From assembly GCF_014204985.1 (NCBI RefSeq), contig NZ_JACHMP010000001.1, positions 496,001 to 560,000 of the forward strand: a stretch of 64,000 nucleotides of DNA, given 5' to 3'. The notes below the pieces were generated by a model. That model was not told where the DNA came from, made no database searches, and worked only from the letters and a program-made list of their open reading frames with translations. Below, one piece after another: positions 1 to 9,266 of this stretch; positions within the stretch are counted from its first letter, which is position 1, and each line of letters starts with the position of its first letter. The DNA comes from Streptosporangium becharense (GTDB taxonomy: Bacteria > Actinomycetota > Actinomycetes > Streptosporangiales > Streptosporangiaceae). The position numbers and the translations under genes are program-made.

Positions 1-3
1 ACC

Positions 4-1437
4 ATGTCCAGATCCGGCTTCGGCATCATCGGCGCGCCGGTGTTGTTCATCGGCGTCCTCCAAACCATGGAGATGACCCTCTCACCCGCGCTCCCGCTGA
101 TCCAACGGGAACTGGCCGCCTCGCCGGAGGCGCTCGCCTGGATCTTCACCGGCTCGCTGATCAGCTCGGCGATCAGCACCCCGATCGTCGGCCGCCTGGC
201 CGACATGTACGACAAACGGCGGCTGCTGCTCACGCTGATGGCGATCACCAGCGCCGGAGTCCTCCTCACCGCCCTGGCGCCCAACGTCACCGTGCTGATC
301 GCCGGCATGGCGGTGGAGGGCGTCTGGCTGGGCATGCTGCCCCTGACCGTGGGGCTGTTCCGCGACACCCTCGAACCCGAACAGGCCGCCACCGGCAACG
401 GCCTGGTCATCGGCGTCGCCGCCCTGGCCAGCGCGCTCGGCCTCATCCTCGCCGGGCCGATCAGCGCGGCTCTCGGCTACCGGTGGCTGTTCATCCTGGC
501 CCTGGCCGGTGCGCTGGTGGCCGCACTCTGGGCCTGGTTCGTGGTGCCCGCCACGCCCCGCGCGGCCGCCGGTCGCGTCGACTGGGCCGGCGGGCTGCTG
601 CTCGGCGGCGGCCTTGCCCTGCTCATGCTGGGCCTGACCACCGCCTCCAGCTGGGGCTGGACGGCTCCCGCCACCCTCGCCCTGTTCACGGCCGCGGCGC
701 TGACGCTGGGACTGTGGGCGGTCATCGAGCTGCGCTCCGCCGACCCGCTCGTGGACCTGCGACTGCTGGCCGGACGCACTCCGGCCGGGGTGACCACGAT
801 GGGGTTCGTGTTCGGCTTCGCCTCCTTCGGGCTCGTGGTCGCCCTGCCGATGATGCTGGCCGCGCCCGTCGAGACCGGGTACGGCCTGGGTGCCGACATC
901 CTGTGGATCGGGATCTACATGTTCCCGATGGGCGTCGCGGGCACCGTGATCGCACCGCTGGTCGGGCCGATGTCCAGGCTCCTCGGGCGGCGCGCCGTGC
1001 TGGTGCTCGGCAGTGGGCTCGTCTGCGCCGGCACCGCCATGCTCGCCTTCTGGCACTCCTCCCCGTGGGAGATCGTGGCCGGAGTGACGATCATGGGACT
1101 GGGCGGGTCGATCGGCCTCACCGCCGCGCTCAACGCCGTGGCCGCCGACGTGCCCGCCGACCGCGCGGCCGGGGTCAGCGGCGTGGTCTTCGTCGCCAAG
1201 AGCATCGGCGGCACCTTCGGAGCGCAACTCGGCGCCATGGTGCTGGCGGCCGGCTCGGTGGCGGGAGTCCCCACCGAGAGCAGCTTCGTCGACACCTACC
1301 TGCTGTCCGCGGGACTCGGCCTGCTGGCCGTCGGCGCCGCTTTCGTGATCCCCTCCGCGGTACGGCAGGCCAAAGGCGTGGGCGTGGTTTCGGCCCCCGC
1401 GACAAAGCCCGCCGCCGCCCACAGTGACACGCTGTGA
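4..1437 (+). CDS. MFS transporter (DHA2-like drug/metabolite exporter)
   Basis: A 477-residue membrane protein made almost entirely of hydrophobic helices, with the major-facilitator loop motif GRLADMYDKRRLL after helix 2 (about residues 61-73), typical of proton-driven exporters. The length and about 12-14 predicted helices fit the DHA2 family. The ATG at position 4 leaves only three upstream bases, so a ribosome site cannot be judged and the real start could lie outside the window. The stop is 26 bases before the D-aminopeptidase gene on the same strand, suggesting co-transcription. The substrate is unknown; export or import of an amino acid or peptide would fit the neighbours, but that is inference. 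Confidence 0.85.
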   Translation: MSRSGFGIIGAPVLFIGVLQTMEMTLSPALPLIQRELAASPEALAWIFTGSLISSAISTPIVGRLADMYDKRRLLLTLMAITSAGVLLTALAPNVTVLIAGMAVEGVWLGMLPLTVGLFRDTLEPEQAATGNGLVIGVAALASALGLILAGPISAALGYRWLFILALAGALVAALWAWFVVPATPRAAAGRVDWAGGLLLGGGLALLMLGLTTASSWGWTAPATLALFTAAALTLGLWAVIELRSADPLVDLRLLAGRTPAGVTTMGFVFGFASFGLVVALPMMLAAPVETGYGLGADILWIGIYMFPMGVAGTVIAPLVGPMSRLLGRRAVLVLGSGLVCAGTAMLAFWHSSPWEIVAGVTIMGLGGSIGLTAALNAVAADVPADRAAGVSGVVFVAKSIGGTFGAQLGAMVLAAGSVAGVPTESSFVDTYLLSAGLGLLAVGAAFVIPSAVRQAKGVGVVSAPATKPAAAHSDTL

Positions 1438-1463
1438 TCACATCTGAGGAAAAGGAGCAGCCG

Positions 1464-2309
1464 ATGCGGGTCTACATCTCCATCGACATGGAAGGCGTGG
1501 CGGGCGTCGCCACCATGGACCAGGTCTCCCGCGGCGGCCACGGGTATCCGCGATCGCAGCGGCTGATGACCGCCGAGGCCAACGCCGCCATCGAAGGCGC
1601 GTTCGCGGCCGGAGCCGACAGCGTCCTGGTCAACGACAGCCACGGCACCATGGACAACCTGCTGCACGAGGAGCTCGATCCGCGTGCCCGGCTGATCTTC
1701 GGCACTCCCAAGCTGGACTGCATGGCCGAGGGCATCTCGGCCGAGCACGACGTGGCCATGTTCCTCGGCTACCACGCCGCCGCCGGCTCGCCGGGCGTGC
1801 TCGCCCACACTTACTCCTCACACTTCTACGAGGTGCGGCTCAACGGCCGGCCGGTGTCGGAGGCCGAGGTCAACGCGCTGCAGGCCGCCGCGGTCGGCGT
1901 TCCGGTGGGGCTGCTCACCGGCGACGACGTCATCTGCGGCGTCGCAGAGAAGGCCTTCCCCGGCGTGCGGGCGGTCGCCGTGAAGGTCGCGCACGGGCAC
2001 ACCGCCGCCGACAGCCTCTCGCCGGCCGAGGCCAGGCGGCTGATCCGGGAGGCGGCGGCGGAGACCGTACGGGGGGCCGCAGAGCTGACACCACTCCAGA
2101 TGCCCGAGGTTCTGGAGCTGGAGATCGACATGCCGAGCACACCCGCGGCCGAGCTGGGAGCGCAGATCCCGGGCGTGCGCAGGATCGCCGACAAGACGCT
2201 CGCCGCCACCTTCGCCACGCCCACGGAGGTGTTGGGTTGCGTGACGGTCTGCTACCACCTCGCCGCCGACGCCATGATCAGCAGAATGGCCCTGTACGGC
2301 AGACGCTAG
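1464..2309 (+). CDS. M55 family D-aminopeptidase (DppA-like)
   Basis: The 281-residue protein opens with MRVYISIDMEGVAGV, the metal-binding N-terminus of peptidase family M55, whose founding member Bacillus subtilis DppA is a zinc D-aminopeptidase cleaving D-Ala peptides. Further conserved pieces are VLVNDSHGTMDN (about 55-66) and MFLGYHAAAGSPGVLAHTYS (about 97-116). I chose the ATG at 1464 because GAGGAAAAGGAG lies just upstream; a GTG 30 bases earlier has no such site. It follows the MFS gene and converges on the racemase operon. Family knowledge supports hydrolysis of D-amino-acid peptides; the true substrate is inferred from context. Confidence 0.9.
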   Translation: MRVYISIDMEGVAGVATMDQVSRGGHGYPRSQRLMTAEANAAIEGAFAAGADSVLVNDSHGTMDNLLHEELDPRARLIFGTPKLDCMAEGISAEHDVAMFLGYHAAAGSPGVLAHTYSSHFYEVRLNGRPVSEAEVNALQAAAVGVPVGLLTGDDVICGVAEKAFPGVRAVAVKVAHGHTAADSLSPAEARRLIREAAAETVRGAAELTPLQMPEVLELEIDMPSTPAAELGAQIPGVRRIADKTLAATFATPTEVLGCVTVCYHLAADAMISRMALYGRR

Positions 2310-2399
2310 CCCCCACAGGGAACACGGGCCCCGCATGGCGACCTCGACCGCCGTGCGGGGCACCGCCAGGTGCTCCTCCTCGATGTGGCCGAGCACCGC

Positions 2400-2443
2400 G
2401 AGGGCGTCGATCGCGATCTCGATGATCTGCGATCGACGCCCTC
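2400..2443. terminator. Perfect 15-bp hairpin between convergent operons
   Basis: Arms at 2400-2414 and 2429-2443 (GAGGGCGTCGATCGC and its exact complement) enclose a 14-base loop. It lies between the ends of the D-aminopeptidase and the racemase genes, so a bidirectional terminator is the simplest reading. There is no clear T tract. The rest of 2310-2496 holds no gene I can support. Confidence 0.6.
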
Positions 2444-2496
2444 TTCGATGAACACGCAACTTTGCCGCAAGCCCGTTCAGAACGTGGAACGGCCGT

Positions 2497-3606
2497 TCAG
2501 AGTTCGCAGCTCACGGTCTCCACCGCCGTCGTGCAGGCCTCCAGAGCAGCTTCCTCGGGCAGCACGCCGAGACCGGGCTCGGCCGGAACCGGCATCTCAC
2601 CGCCGTCGAGCACGAACGGGCGGGTGATGTCGCGGTGGTAGTACCGCTCGGTGGCGGAGATGTCACCCGGCAGCGTGAAGCCGGGCAGACTGGCCAGCGC
2701 CAGGTTGGCGGCCCGGCCCAGGCCGGTCTCCAGCATGCCGCCGCACCAGACCGGCACACCGTTCGCCTGGGCCAAGTCGTGAATGCGGCGCGCCTCCAGA
2801 TAGCCGCCGACGCGGCCGGGCTTGATGTTGATGATCGAGCAGGCGCCCTGCCGGATGGCCGTGGCCGCGTCGCGCGCGCTGGTGATGCTCTCGTCCAGGC
2901 AGACGGGCGTGTCCATGCGGGCGGCGAGCGCGGCGTGCGCGTGCAGGTCGTCAGGGGCGAAGGGCTGCTCGACCAGTGCGAGCCCGTACGCGTCGAGTTT
3001 CGCCAGGTGCCTGAGGTCGCCGGGCTGGTAGGCGGTGTTGGCGTCGACGGTGAGCATCACGCCGGCGCCGAACGTCTCGCGCACCGCCCTGACCGGCTCG
3101 AGGTCCCAGCCGGGCTCGATCTTCAGTTTGATCCTGGCGTAGCCGGCGGTCAGATACTTGTCCACGGTGTCCAGCAGCGCGTCGACGGTCTCGGTGATGC
3201 CCACCGAGACGCCCACGCGCACGCGCCGCCGCACCCCTCCCAGATGGTCGGCCAGGCTCGTGCGGTGTACCCGCAACCAGCAGTCCAGCACCGCCATCTC
3301 CACGGCCGCCTTGGCCATCGGATGCCCGCGTAGGTGCCGCAGCGCGGGGCCGACCGCCGCCGGGTGCAGGTCGAGCGGGGCCAGCGCCGGGATCATGAAC
3401 CGCTTGATCACGTCGGCGGCCCCGGCGAGGTATTCGGGGCAGTACGCCGGCTCGTCCTCGGCCACGCACTCGCCCCAGCCCTCGCCCTCCTCGCTGAGCA
3501 CTCGCACGAGCAGCGCGGTGCGTACCGTCTGGGTGCCGAGCGAGGTACGGAACGGGCTGACCAGCGGCAGCGCGACCTCGCGCAGTTCGACGGCGTCGAG
3601 CTTCAC
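2497..3606 (-). CDS. N-acylamino-acid racemase / o-succinylbenzoate synthase family (NSAR/OSBS)
   Basis: A 369-residue enolase-superfamily enzyme with the full catalytic set: K160-x-K162 (RIKLKI), metal ligands D188 (TVDAN), E213 (LVEQPF) and D238 (CLDES), and K262 (INIKPG). The family either makes o-succinylbenzoate or racemises N-acyl amino acids. No menaquinone genes are nearby, while the upstream partner is a GNAT acyltransferase whose stop overlaps this start (GTGA). Known families pair such a GNAT succinyltransferase with NSAR to convert D- to L-amino acids. The GTG at 3606 is preceded by GGAGGTG and gives the family length; a longer open frame upstream is the GNAT gene read in the wrong frame. 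Confidence 0.9.
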   Translation of the reverse strand: MKLDAVELREVALPLVSPFRTSLGTQTVRTALLVRVLSEEGEGWGECVAEDEPAYCPEYLAGAADVIKRFMIPALAPLDLHPAAVGPALRHLRGHPMAKAAVEMAVLDCWLRVHRTSLADHLGGVRRRVRVGVSVGITETVDALLDTVDKYLTAGYARIKLKIEPGWDLEPVRAVRETFGAGVMLTVDANTAYQPGDLRHLAKLDAYGLALVEQPFAPDDLHAHAALAARMDTPVCLDESITSARDAATAIRQGACSIINIKPGRVGGYLEARRIHDLAQANGVPVWCGGMLETGLGRAANLALASLPGFTLPGDISATERYYHRDITRPFVLDGGEMPVPAEPGLGVLPEEAALEACTTAVETVSCEL

Positions 3607-4403
3607 GCGGCACCTCCATGGGCGAGCACGTACCAGCCGGAGCGGGTGAACCCGGTGACCCGGTATCCCCTGTCGAGCGCGCCGCCGAGCCCGCTCTCCA
3701 GCGCCGCCCGCCACCGCCTGGCCGCCGCCGGGTCCGTCGCACGCAGCGACTCGACGTCCGCCGGGGTCGCGCACCGCAGCAGCGGCGCGTCCCCGGCCTC
3801 CTGCACGGCCCCCGTCTCGTCCACCACGACCACTCCGTCGTGATCCGAAACCGGCGGGGAAGCGGCCGCCTCGGTCGGCCAGGTGACGAAGAGCCGGTCG
3901 GACGGCCCGCCGTCGTTGATGCCGTCGCTCATCGGCCCGTAGAAATCGGGCAGGTAGCCGACGACCCGGGCACCCAGGCGGGTCAGGTTGAAGAAGGCGT
4001 TGCGCCGCAGCAACGGGTCGAACGTCCAGGACACCGCGACGAGCCCGTGCTCGGCCGCCCAGGCCCGCTGGTGTTCCTTGAGCGCACGACCCACGCCGCA
4101 CCCGCGTGCCCCGGCGGCCACGCCCGTGATGTGCGAGTGCAGACTTCGTCCGGCCGCCAGGAACCCCGCCGCCACCCCGACGAGCTCGCCGCCGAGGAAG
4201 GCGCCGCCCACGTACCCGCCGGTGTGGGAGAACGCGCACAGCAGGTCGAGGGCTATCGGCGGGTCGTCACCACGTCTGGTCCCCCAGACTTCGCGCAACA
4301 GCCGGTCAGCGCGCTGCAGCGCCTCTATCCCGTGAAGGGAACGGACCTTGACCCCGGCCCCGGCCGGGGCGGAGGTGAGAAGTTCGGTCATGCTCCTCAG
4401 CAT
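3603..4403 (-). CDS. GNAT family acyltransferase paired with NSAR
   Basis: About 266 residues. The N-terminal half carries a GNAT acetyl/acyl-CoA site seen as GVAAGARGCGVGRALKEHQ (about 93-111) and the text resembles the predicted acyltransferases of COG3375. Members of this group are coded beside N-succinylamino-acid racemases and are thought to N-succinylate D-amino acids before racemisation; here the stop overlaps the racemase start by four bases, indicating translational coupling. The start is uncertain: ATG 4403 has no Shine-Dalgarno sequence, and ATG 4391 has GAGGAG only one base upstream. The acyl donor is inferred, not visible. Confidence 0.8.
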   Translation of the reverse strand: MLRSMTELLTSAPAGAGVKVRSLHGIEALQRADRLLREVWGTRRGDDPPIALDLLCAFSHTGGYVGGAFLGGELVGVAAGFLAAGRSLHSHITGVAAGARGCGVGRALKEHQRAWAAEHGLVAVSWTFDPLLRRNAFFNLTRLGARVVGYLPDFYGPMSDGINDGGPSDRLFVTWPTEAAASPPVSDHDGVVVVDETGAVQEAGDAPLLRCATPADVESLRATDPAAARRWRAALESGLGGALDRGYRVTGFTRSGWYVLAHGGAA

Positions 4404-4445
4404 CGCGGCACGCGCAGCCCGAGGCGTTGGCGTCCACGCCGAACT

Positions 4446-6014
4446 TCACCCGGCCTGCTTTGTGGCGCCGCTCAGCCTCAACTGGAGGGCGAGCACCAGC
4501 CGCGTGTCCGGGTCGTCCAGCGCGATCAACTCGCCGATCCTGCGCAGCCGGTACCGCAGCGTGTTGGGATGCAGCGACAACAGCTCGGCCGCGCGGGGCA
4601 CGTCGTAGTGGGCACCGATCCAGACGGTCAGGCTGTGCACGTAGTGGGTGCCGTGCCTGGCGTCGTGCGCGGCGATCAGCGCCAGCGGCTCACCGGACAG
4701 GGAGGGTTTGGACCGCAGCACGGCCTCCATGTCCATGAGGAACAACGCGGCCGACAACTCCTCGTGCGAGCCGGCCAGCTCCTGGGTGAACGGTCCGCAG
4801 ACCGCGCGCAGCGCCTCTTCCGCCTGGCGCGCGCCGACGGGCACGGCGGCGACGGAGGCGGCGGTACGGCCGATGCCGGCCCGCCAGCCGCCGCCCAGCC
4901 GCTCGCTTACCCTGGCCAGGGTGTCCACGGTGATCCTGCGCAGCAGCGGCGCGGACGCCTCAGCCGCGACGATCGCGTAGGCGCGGCCGTTCACCGCGCC
5001 GGTCGCGGCCCTGATCCGGTAGGCCACGAACGCGGTGCGCAGCAGGTCGGCGGCGTGCGTCGCGGCGAAGACGTCGGCCGAGCCCGCATGGGGGCCCAGG
5101 GTCACGACCGTCACCGGTTCGCCCGGCAGCAGACCGAAGGAGGTGGCCAGCTCGTCGACCGCGCCGATACCGCGCAGCAGCCAGCCCAGGCACTCGTCGC
5201 GCCGGCGCCGCGCCTCGTCGGCGGCCAGGTTGATGCGCGCCAGGTGCGGCGCCGCGGCCGCGGCCGCCTCCTCGAGCACCGCGGCGGCGTCGTGAGCCAG
5301 CGGCTCCTCCGCCTGCACCACCCAGATCGTGCCGAGCGCCTCGCCGTGCGCTCGGACCGCGATGGCCAGGCGGGGGTAGAACTCGCGCGGCTCATAGCTC
5401 CAGACCACCCCGTCGGCACGCAGCACGGTCGCGTACTCCTCGGCGTTGGTCGGGTGCTCGGGCACCCGGCGGCCCAGGATGCCCTCCTTGCGCAGCTCGT
5501 CGATGCGCTGGCCCTCGACCGTGGAGTAGGCGAGCACCCGCATCGCCAGATCCTCGATCGCCACCGCGCCACCCACCCGGACCGCCACCTCGTTGGCCAG
5601 CACGAACAGGTCTGCGGCCCGCGCGGCGCCCGGGTCCTCGGCCGGGGCGACCATCGCGAGCAGGGCGTCGACGAGCGTGTAGAGCTGCCCCCAGGACAGC
5701 TCGGCCGGTGCGGCGAGCAGCGCCGTGCCCGCCGCCTCGGCCGCGGTGGCCAGCGCCTGCTCGTCGCAGGTGCCCGGCTTGACCACGACGACGGCCACGC
5801 CGCTCTCGCCCGCGCGGGCCAGGATCTCGGCCGACGGGCGGCCGGCCACCAGCAGGACCGCGCCGTCGAGCCCGGCCTGCGGCCCTTCGGGGTCGTAGAT
5901 GACCGGGGTTCCCACCAGCGGTTCCCGGCCGTGCGGCAGCGCCAGCGGACGCACCACGCCGGGGCCGAGGCTGTCGATCAGCACACCGAGCGTGACCCGC
6001 CCGCGCGCCGTCAC
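4446..6014 (-). CDS. PucR-type transcriptional regulator
   Basis: A 522-residue protein ending in the PucR C-terminal helix-turn-helix (about 460-505: VPRAAELLSLHPNTLRYRLRR), preceded by a GGDEF-like/CdaR middle domain and an N-terminal purine-catabolism-regulator type sensory domain. PucR/CdaR proteins commonly activate nitrogen-compound catabolic genes next to them. The GTG start overlaps the D-aminoacylase stop (GTGA at 6011-6014), so it is translated from the same operon, giving feedback on the peptide genes. The effector is unknown; a D-amino acid or dipeptide is a reasonable guess. Confidence 0.88.
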   Translation of the reverse strand: MTARGRVTLGVLIDSLGPGVVRPLALPHGREPLVGTPVIYDPEGPQAGLDGAVLLVAGRPSAEILARAGESGVAVVVVKPGTCDEQALATAAEAAGTALLAAPAELSWGQLYTLVDALLAMVAPAEDPGAARAADLFVLANEVAVRVGGAVAIEDLAMRVLAYSTVEGQRIDELRKEGILGRRVPEHPTNAEEYATVLRADGVVWSYEPREFYPRLAIAVRAHGEALGTIWVVQAEEPLAHDAAAVLEEAAAAAAPHLARINLAADEARRRRDECLGWLLRGIGAVDELATSFGLLPGEPVTVVTLGPHAGSADVFAATHAADLLRTAFVAYRIRAATGAVNGRAYAIVAAEASAPLLRRITVDTLARVSERLGGGWRAGIGRTAASVAAVPVGARQAEEALRAVCGPFTQELAGSHEELSAALFLMDMEAVLRSKPSLSGEPLALIAAHDARHGTHYVHSLTVWIGAHYDVPRAAELLSLHPNTLRYRLRRIGELIALDDPDTRLVLALQLRLSGATKQAG

Positions 6015-7546
6015 CGGGCGCCCCGCCTGAGCATCCGGCCGTGCCTGCCGCCGGTGAACTCGCCGTCGGCGATCACCTGGCGGCCGGCCAGGAAGACGTG
6101 CTCCACGCCGGTCGGCCGCACGTCAGGCTGCTCGTAGGTGCCCGCGTGGCCGATCGTGTCCGGGTCGAAGACACAGAGGTCGGCGATCGCGCCGGGCCCC
6201 AGCCAGCCGCGTCCGGTCAGGCCGAACTGGGCGGCGACGGCGGAGCTGACCTTGCGGATCGCCTCCGGCATGTCCTCCTTCTCGACGTACGTGCCGAGGT
6301 AGGTGGGGAAGGAGCCGAACGTCCGCGGATGGTTGGGGCCGACCGGAGGCCCGCCGTCGGAGCCGATGGAGATCAGCGGGTCGGCGAGGAACGCGGCCAG
6401 GTCCCGCTCGTGCATGGTGTGGAAGACGCCGCTTGCGTGCGGGTCCAACCTGAGCAGGTCGCACAGCGCCTCCCACGGGTCGCCGCCGAAGTCGGCCAGC
6501 CGCTTGCCCTCGACGCCCGGATCGTTGTGGACGAGGATCTGCACGTCCGAGGGGTGCAGTTCGCGCCAGAAGCCGACGCCGGTGCCGGTGTCCGGGCTCT
6601 CGGCGAGCGCGCGCAGCGCCGCGCGCTCGGCCGGGTCGGCCAGCCGCGCGAGCAGCGCCTGCTCGCCGCCCTCGCACGCGACCGGAGGCAGCACCGCGAC
6701 CAGCACGGTGCCGAAGGCGAGGTAGGGATAGACGTCCGCGCGCACGTCCACGCCCGCGCGGCGGGCCTGGGCGAGCTTGTCCAGCACCATCGCGGAGGCG
6801 CCGTGCACCGCCCGTCCCGAGGCCTTGCAGTGCGAGACCTGCAGCCGGACGCCCGCCCGCTTCGCCACCGCGATCGCCTCGTCGAGGGCGTCGGCCAGGC
6901 CCTCGCTCTCGCTGCGCATGTGCGTGGCGTACGGCAGTTCCCAGCGCTTGGCCACCAGCGCGAGCGCGACCAGCTCCTCCAGGTCCGCGTAGGCGCCCGG
7001 CACGTACTCCAGGCCGCTCGACAACCCCACCGCGCCCGCCTCGAAGGACTGCGCGGCCAGCTCGCACATGTGCGCCAGCCGGTCCGGCGTGATCTCGCTG
7101 CTCATCCCCGCCGCGGCCAGGCGCAGCGTGTTGTGCCCGACCAGCACGGCTAGGTTGTTGCTCGGCCCGGCCGCCTCGGCCGCGTCCAGGTACTCGCCGA
7201 ACGTGGGGAAGGACGCGCTGGCCAGTTCGGCGGGCACCAGGCCCCTCATCTCCGGGTCGGCCGGGCCGCACGAGAAACCGCAGTTGCCCACGATCTCGGT
7301 GGTCACGCCCTGCAGCAGCTTGAACGGCTGCGGCTCCTGTAGGAAGGGCACGGTGTCGGAGTGGCTGTGCGGGTCGACGAACCCCGGGCTGACGAGCAGG
7401 CCGGAGACGTCGATCACGCGCCGGGCCGGGCCGAGGCCGTGCCCGACGGCGACCACGCGTCCGTCGGCGATCGCGACGTCGGCGTGCTGCGGCGCCCCCC
7501 CGAGCCCGTCGTGGACGGTCCCGTCACGAAGCAGCAGGTCATGCAT
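6011..7546 (-). CDS. N-acyl-D-amino-acid deacylase (D-aminoacylase family amidohydrolase)
   Basis: 511 residues of the amidohydrolase superfamily. The metal motif HSH is in GFVDPHSHSD (H60, H62), followed by LLQGVTTEIVGNCGFS, characteristic of D-aminoacylases, and a C-terminal IADLCVFDPDTIGHAGTYEQP block that closes the composite beta domain. The reaction is removal of an N-acyl group from D-amino acids, or related hydrolysis of D-aminoacyl peptides. GGGAGGCTGACGCT precedes the ATG. It lies 55 bases after the ABC ATPase and overlaps the PucR gene, so it belongs to the peptide-uptake operon. Acyl specificity cannot be read from sequence. Confidence 0.9.
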   Translation of the reverse strand: MHDLLLRDGTVHDGLGGAPQHADVAIADGRVVAVGHGLGPARRVIDVSGLLVSPGFVDPHSHSDTVPFLQEPQPFKLLQGVTTEIVGNCGFSCGPADPEMRGLVPAELASASFPTFGEYLDAAEAAGPSNNLAVLVGHNTLRLAAAGMSSEITPDRLAHMCELAAQSFEAGAVGLSSGLEYVPGAYADLEELVALALVAKRWELPYATHMRSESEGLADALDEAIAVAKRAGVRLQVSHCKASGRAVHGASAMVLDKLAQARRAGVDVRADVYPYLAFGTVLVAVLPPVACEGGEQALLARLADPAERAALRALAESPDTGTGVGFWRELHPSDVQILVHNDPGVEGKRLADFGGDPWEALCDLLRLDPHASGVFHTMHERDLAAFLADPLISIGSDGGPPVGPNHPRTFGSFPTYLGTYVEKEDMPEAIRKVSSAVAAQFGLTGRGWLGPGAIADLCVFDPDTIGHAGTYEQPDVRPTGVEHVFLAGRQVIADGEFTGGRHGRMLRRGAR

Positions 7547-7601
7547 AGCGTCAGCCTCCCTTGCCCGCCGTCGCGGGCGCTAGGTACGAAAAGATGGAAT
7601 G

Positions 7602-9266
7602 TCAGGGCGTGGCGGGTGCGGAGGCCACAAGTCTGCGCGTGTAGTCGTGCGCCGGGGCGTCGAGCACCTGAGCCGTGTCGCCGCTCTCCACCACCTCACC
7701 GCGTGAGAGCACCACCAGCCGGTCGGCCATCTGCCTGACCACCGCCAGGTCGTGAGTGATGAACACCATGCTGGTGCCGACCTCCCGCAGCAGTTCCAGG
7801 ACATGCGCCTGGACCGAGACGTCCAGCGAGGCCACCGGCTCGTCGCAGATCAGCAGCGCCGGCTGCACGGACAACGCCCTGGCGATGGCCACCCGCTGCC
7901 GCTCCCCACCCGACAGCCCGGCCGGCCGCCTGCTCGCGTACGTGGCCGGCAGCCCCACCAGCTCGAGCAGTTCGGCCACGGTGAGCCCGCCCTTCGCCGG
8001 CCCCTGGGCCGCCGCCTCCGCCAGCGTAGCGCCGACCGTCAGGGCCGGGTTGAGCGAGGTCGACGGGTCCTGGAAGACGCACTGCACCAGCCGGTGCCGC
8101 GGCTGAAGCGGATCGGCCAGCTCGATCGTGCCCGCGTCCGGCCTGACCAGGCCCAGGACGCAGCGGGCGAGCGTGGTCTTGCCCGATCCGGAACCGCCGA
8201 CGACACCGACGCTCTCGCCGCGGTTGACGTGCAGGGAGACACCGCCCAGCGCGACGTACGAGCCGTACGCCTTGCGCAGTTCGGTGACGCGCAGCACCTC
8301 CTCGGCGCCGATCTCGCGGCGGTCCCGCGGCCCCTCCTCGGGGAGGATCCGGGGACGCACCTCGTGCAGGCAGGCCGTGAGCCGGTCCGGACGCAGCTCG
8401 CGCAGCGGCGGCCGGGTGTGCGCGCACTCGGGCGTCGCCTGGTCGCAGCGGGCGGCGAACGCGCACACGTCACTCACCTCCGCCGCGGCGGGCACGCTGC
8501 CCCTGATGCCGGTCAGCCGGGGTAGCCGCCGCTCGACGGTCGGCACGGCGGCCAGCAGTCCCGCCGTGTACGGATGGGCCGGCTCCTTGCCCATCTCGGC
8601 GGCCGGCCCCTGCTCGATGATGCGCCCGGCGTACATGACCGCCACCCGGTCGCACAGCTCGAAGGCCACCCGCAGATCGTGGGTGATCAGCAGCACGCCC
8701 ATCCCGCGCGTCCGCTGGATGTCCTTGATGAGCATGAGGATCTCGTGCTGCGTCGTGGCGTCCAGTGCCGTGGTGGGCTCGTCGGCGATCAGCAGCTCGG
8801 GGTCCGCCGCCAGCGCGGCGGCCAGCGCCACCCTCTGCCGCATGCCGCCCGACAGCTGGAACGGGTGGCGCCTCGCCACGTCCGGATCGTCGATGCCCAC
8901 CTCGGCCAGCCGGCGCAGCACCTCCGCCCGGTCCCGGCGCCCCCGCATCGACTCGGCGATGTGGGCACCCGCCGTACGCAGGGGATTCAGCATGGCGAAC
9001 GGGTCCTGCATGAGCAGGCTCACCCGGGTGCCGCGCACCGAGCGCCACACCCGCTCACGCGTGCCGAGGAGTTCCCGGCCGTCGAGCGTGACCGAGCCGG
9101 TGGCGCGCAGCCCCTTGGGCAGCAGGCCCGCGGCGGCCCGCGCGGTGAGTGACTTGCCGCTGCCCGACTCGCCGACCAGGCCCACGGTCTCGCCGCTGGA
9201 GACCTCCAGGTCCACGCCGTCGACGATGAGCCCGGATCCGGAGATGCGCAGCCCGGAGATCCTCAC
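7602..9266 (-). CDS. Peptide ABC transporter, fused double ATPase (DppD-DppF type)
   Basis: A 554-residue protein with two complete ABC ATPase modules. Module 1: Walker A GESGSGKS (about 37-44), signature LSGGMRQRVALA, Walker B LLIADEPT, and the oligopeptide C-terminal cysteine region CAFAARCDQATPEC. Module 2: Walker A GGSGSGKTT, signature LSGGERQRVAIA, Walker B LLICDEP. It would energise import of di/oligopeptides through the two permeases. GTG 9266 overlaps the stop of the upstream permease (GTGA). A longer open frame reaches 9368 but reads through the permease gene and was rejected. One chain supplies both ATPases usually made as separate DppD and DppF. Confidence 0.93.
   Translation of the reverse strand: MRISGLRISGSGLIVDGVDLEVSSGETVGLVGESGSGKSLTARAAAGLLPKGLRATGSVTLDGRELLGTRERVWRSVRGTRVSLLMQDPFAMLNPLRTAGAHIAESMRGRRDRAEVLRRLAEVGIDDPDVARRHPFQLSGGMRQRVALAAALAADPELLIADEPTTALDATTQHEILMLIKDIQRTRGMGVLLITHDLRVAFELCDRVAVMYAGRIIEQGPAAEMGKEPAHPYTAGLLAAVPTVERRLPRLTGIRGSVPAAAEVSDVCAFAARCDQATPECAHTRPPLRELRPDRLTACLHEVRPRILPEEGPRDRREIGAEEVLRVTELRKAYGSYVALGGVSLHVNRGESVGVVGGSGSGKTTLARCVLGLVRPDAGTIELADPLQPRHRLVQCVFQDPSTSLNPALTVGATLAEAAAQGPAKGGLTVAELLELVGLPATYASRRPAGLSGGERQRVAIARALSVQPALLICDEPVASLDVSVQAHVLELLREVGTSMVFITHDLAVVRQMADRLVVLSRGEVVESGDTAQVLDAPAHDYTRRLVASAPATP

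Noticed and set aside
2310..2459. Minus-strand peptide-like string QIIEIAIDALAVLGHIEEEH
   Set aside because: It looks protein-like but has no start, no conserved motif I can name, and contains the strong hairpin, so it is left as possible debris.
3618..6137. A frame of over 800 codons opposite the GNAT and PucR genes
   Set aside because: It runs across two well-supported genes on the other strand, and the protein is compositionally biased (Arg, Gly, Gln, Pro) without domains.
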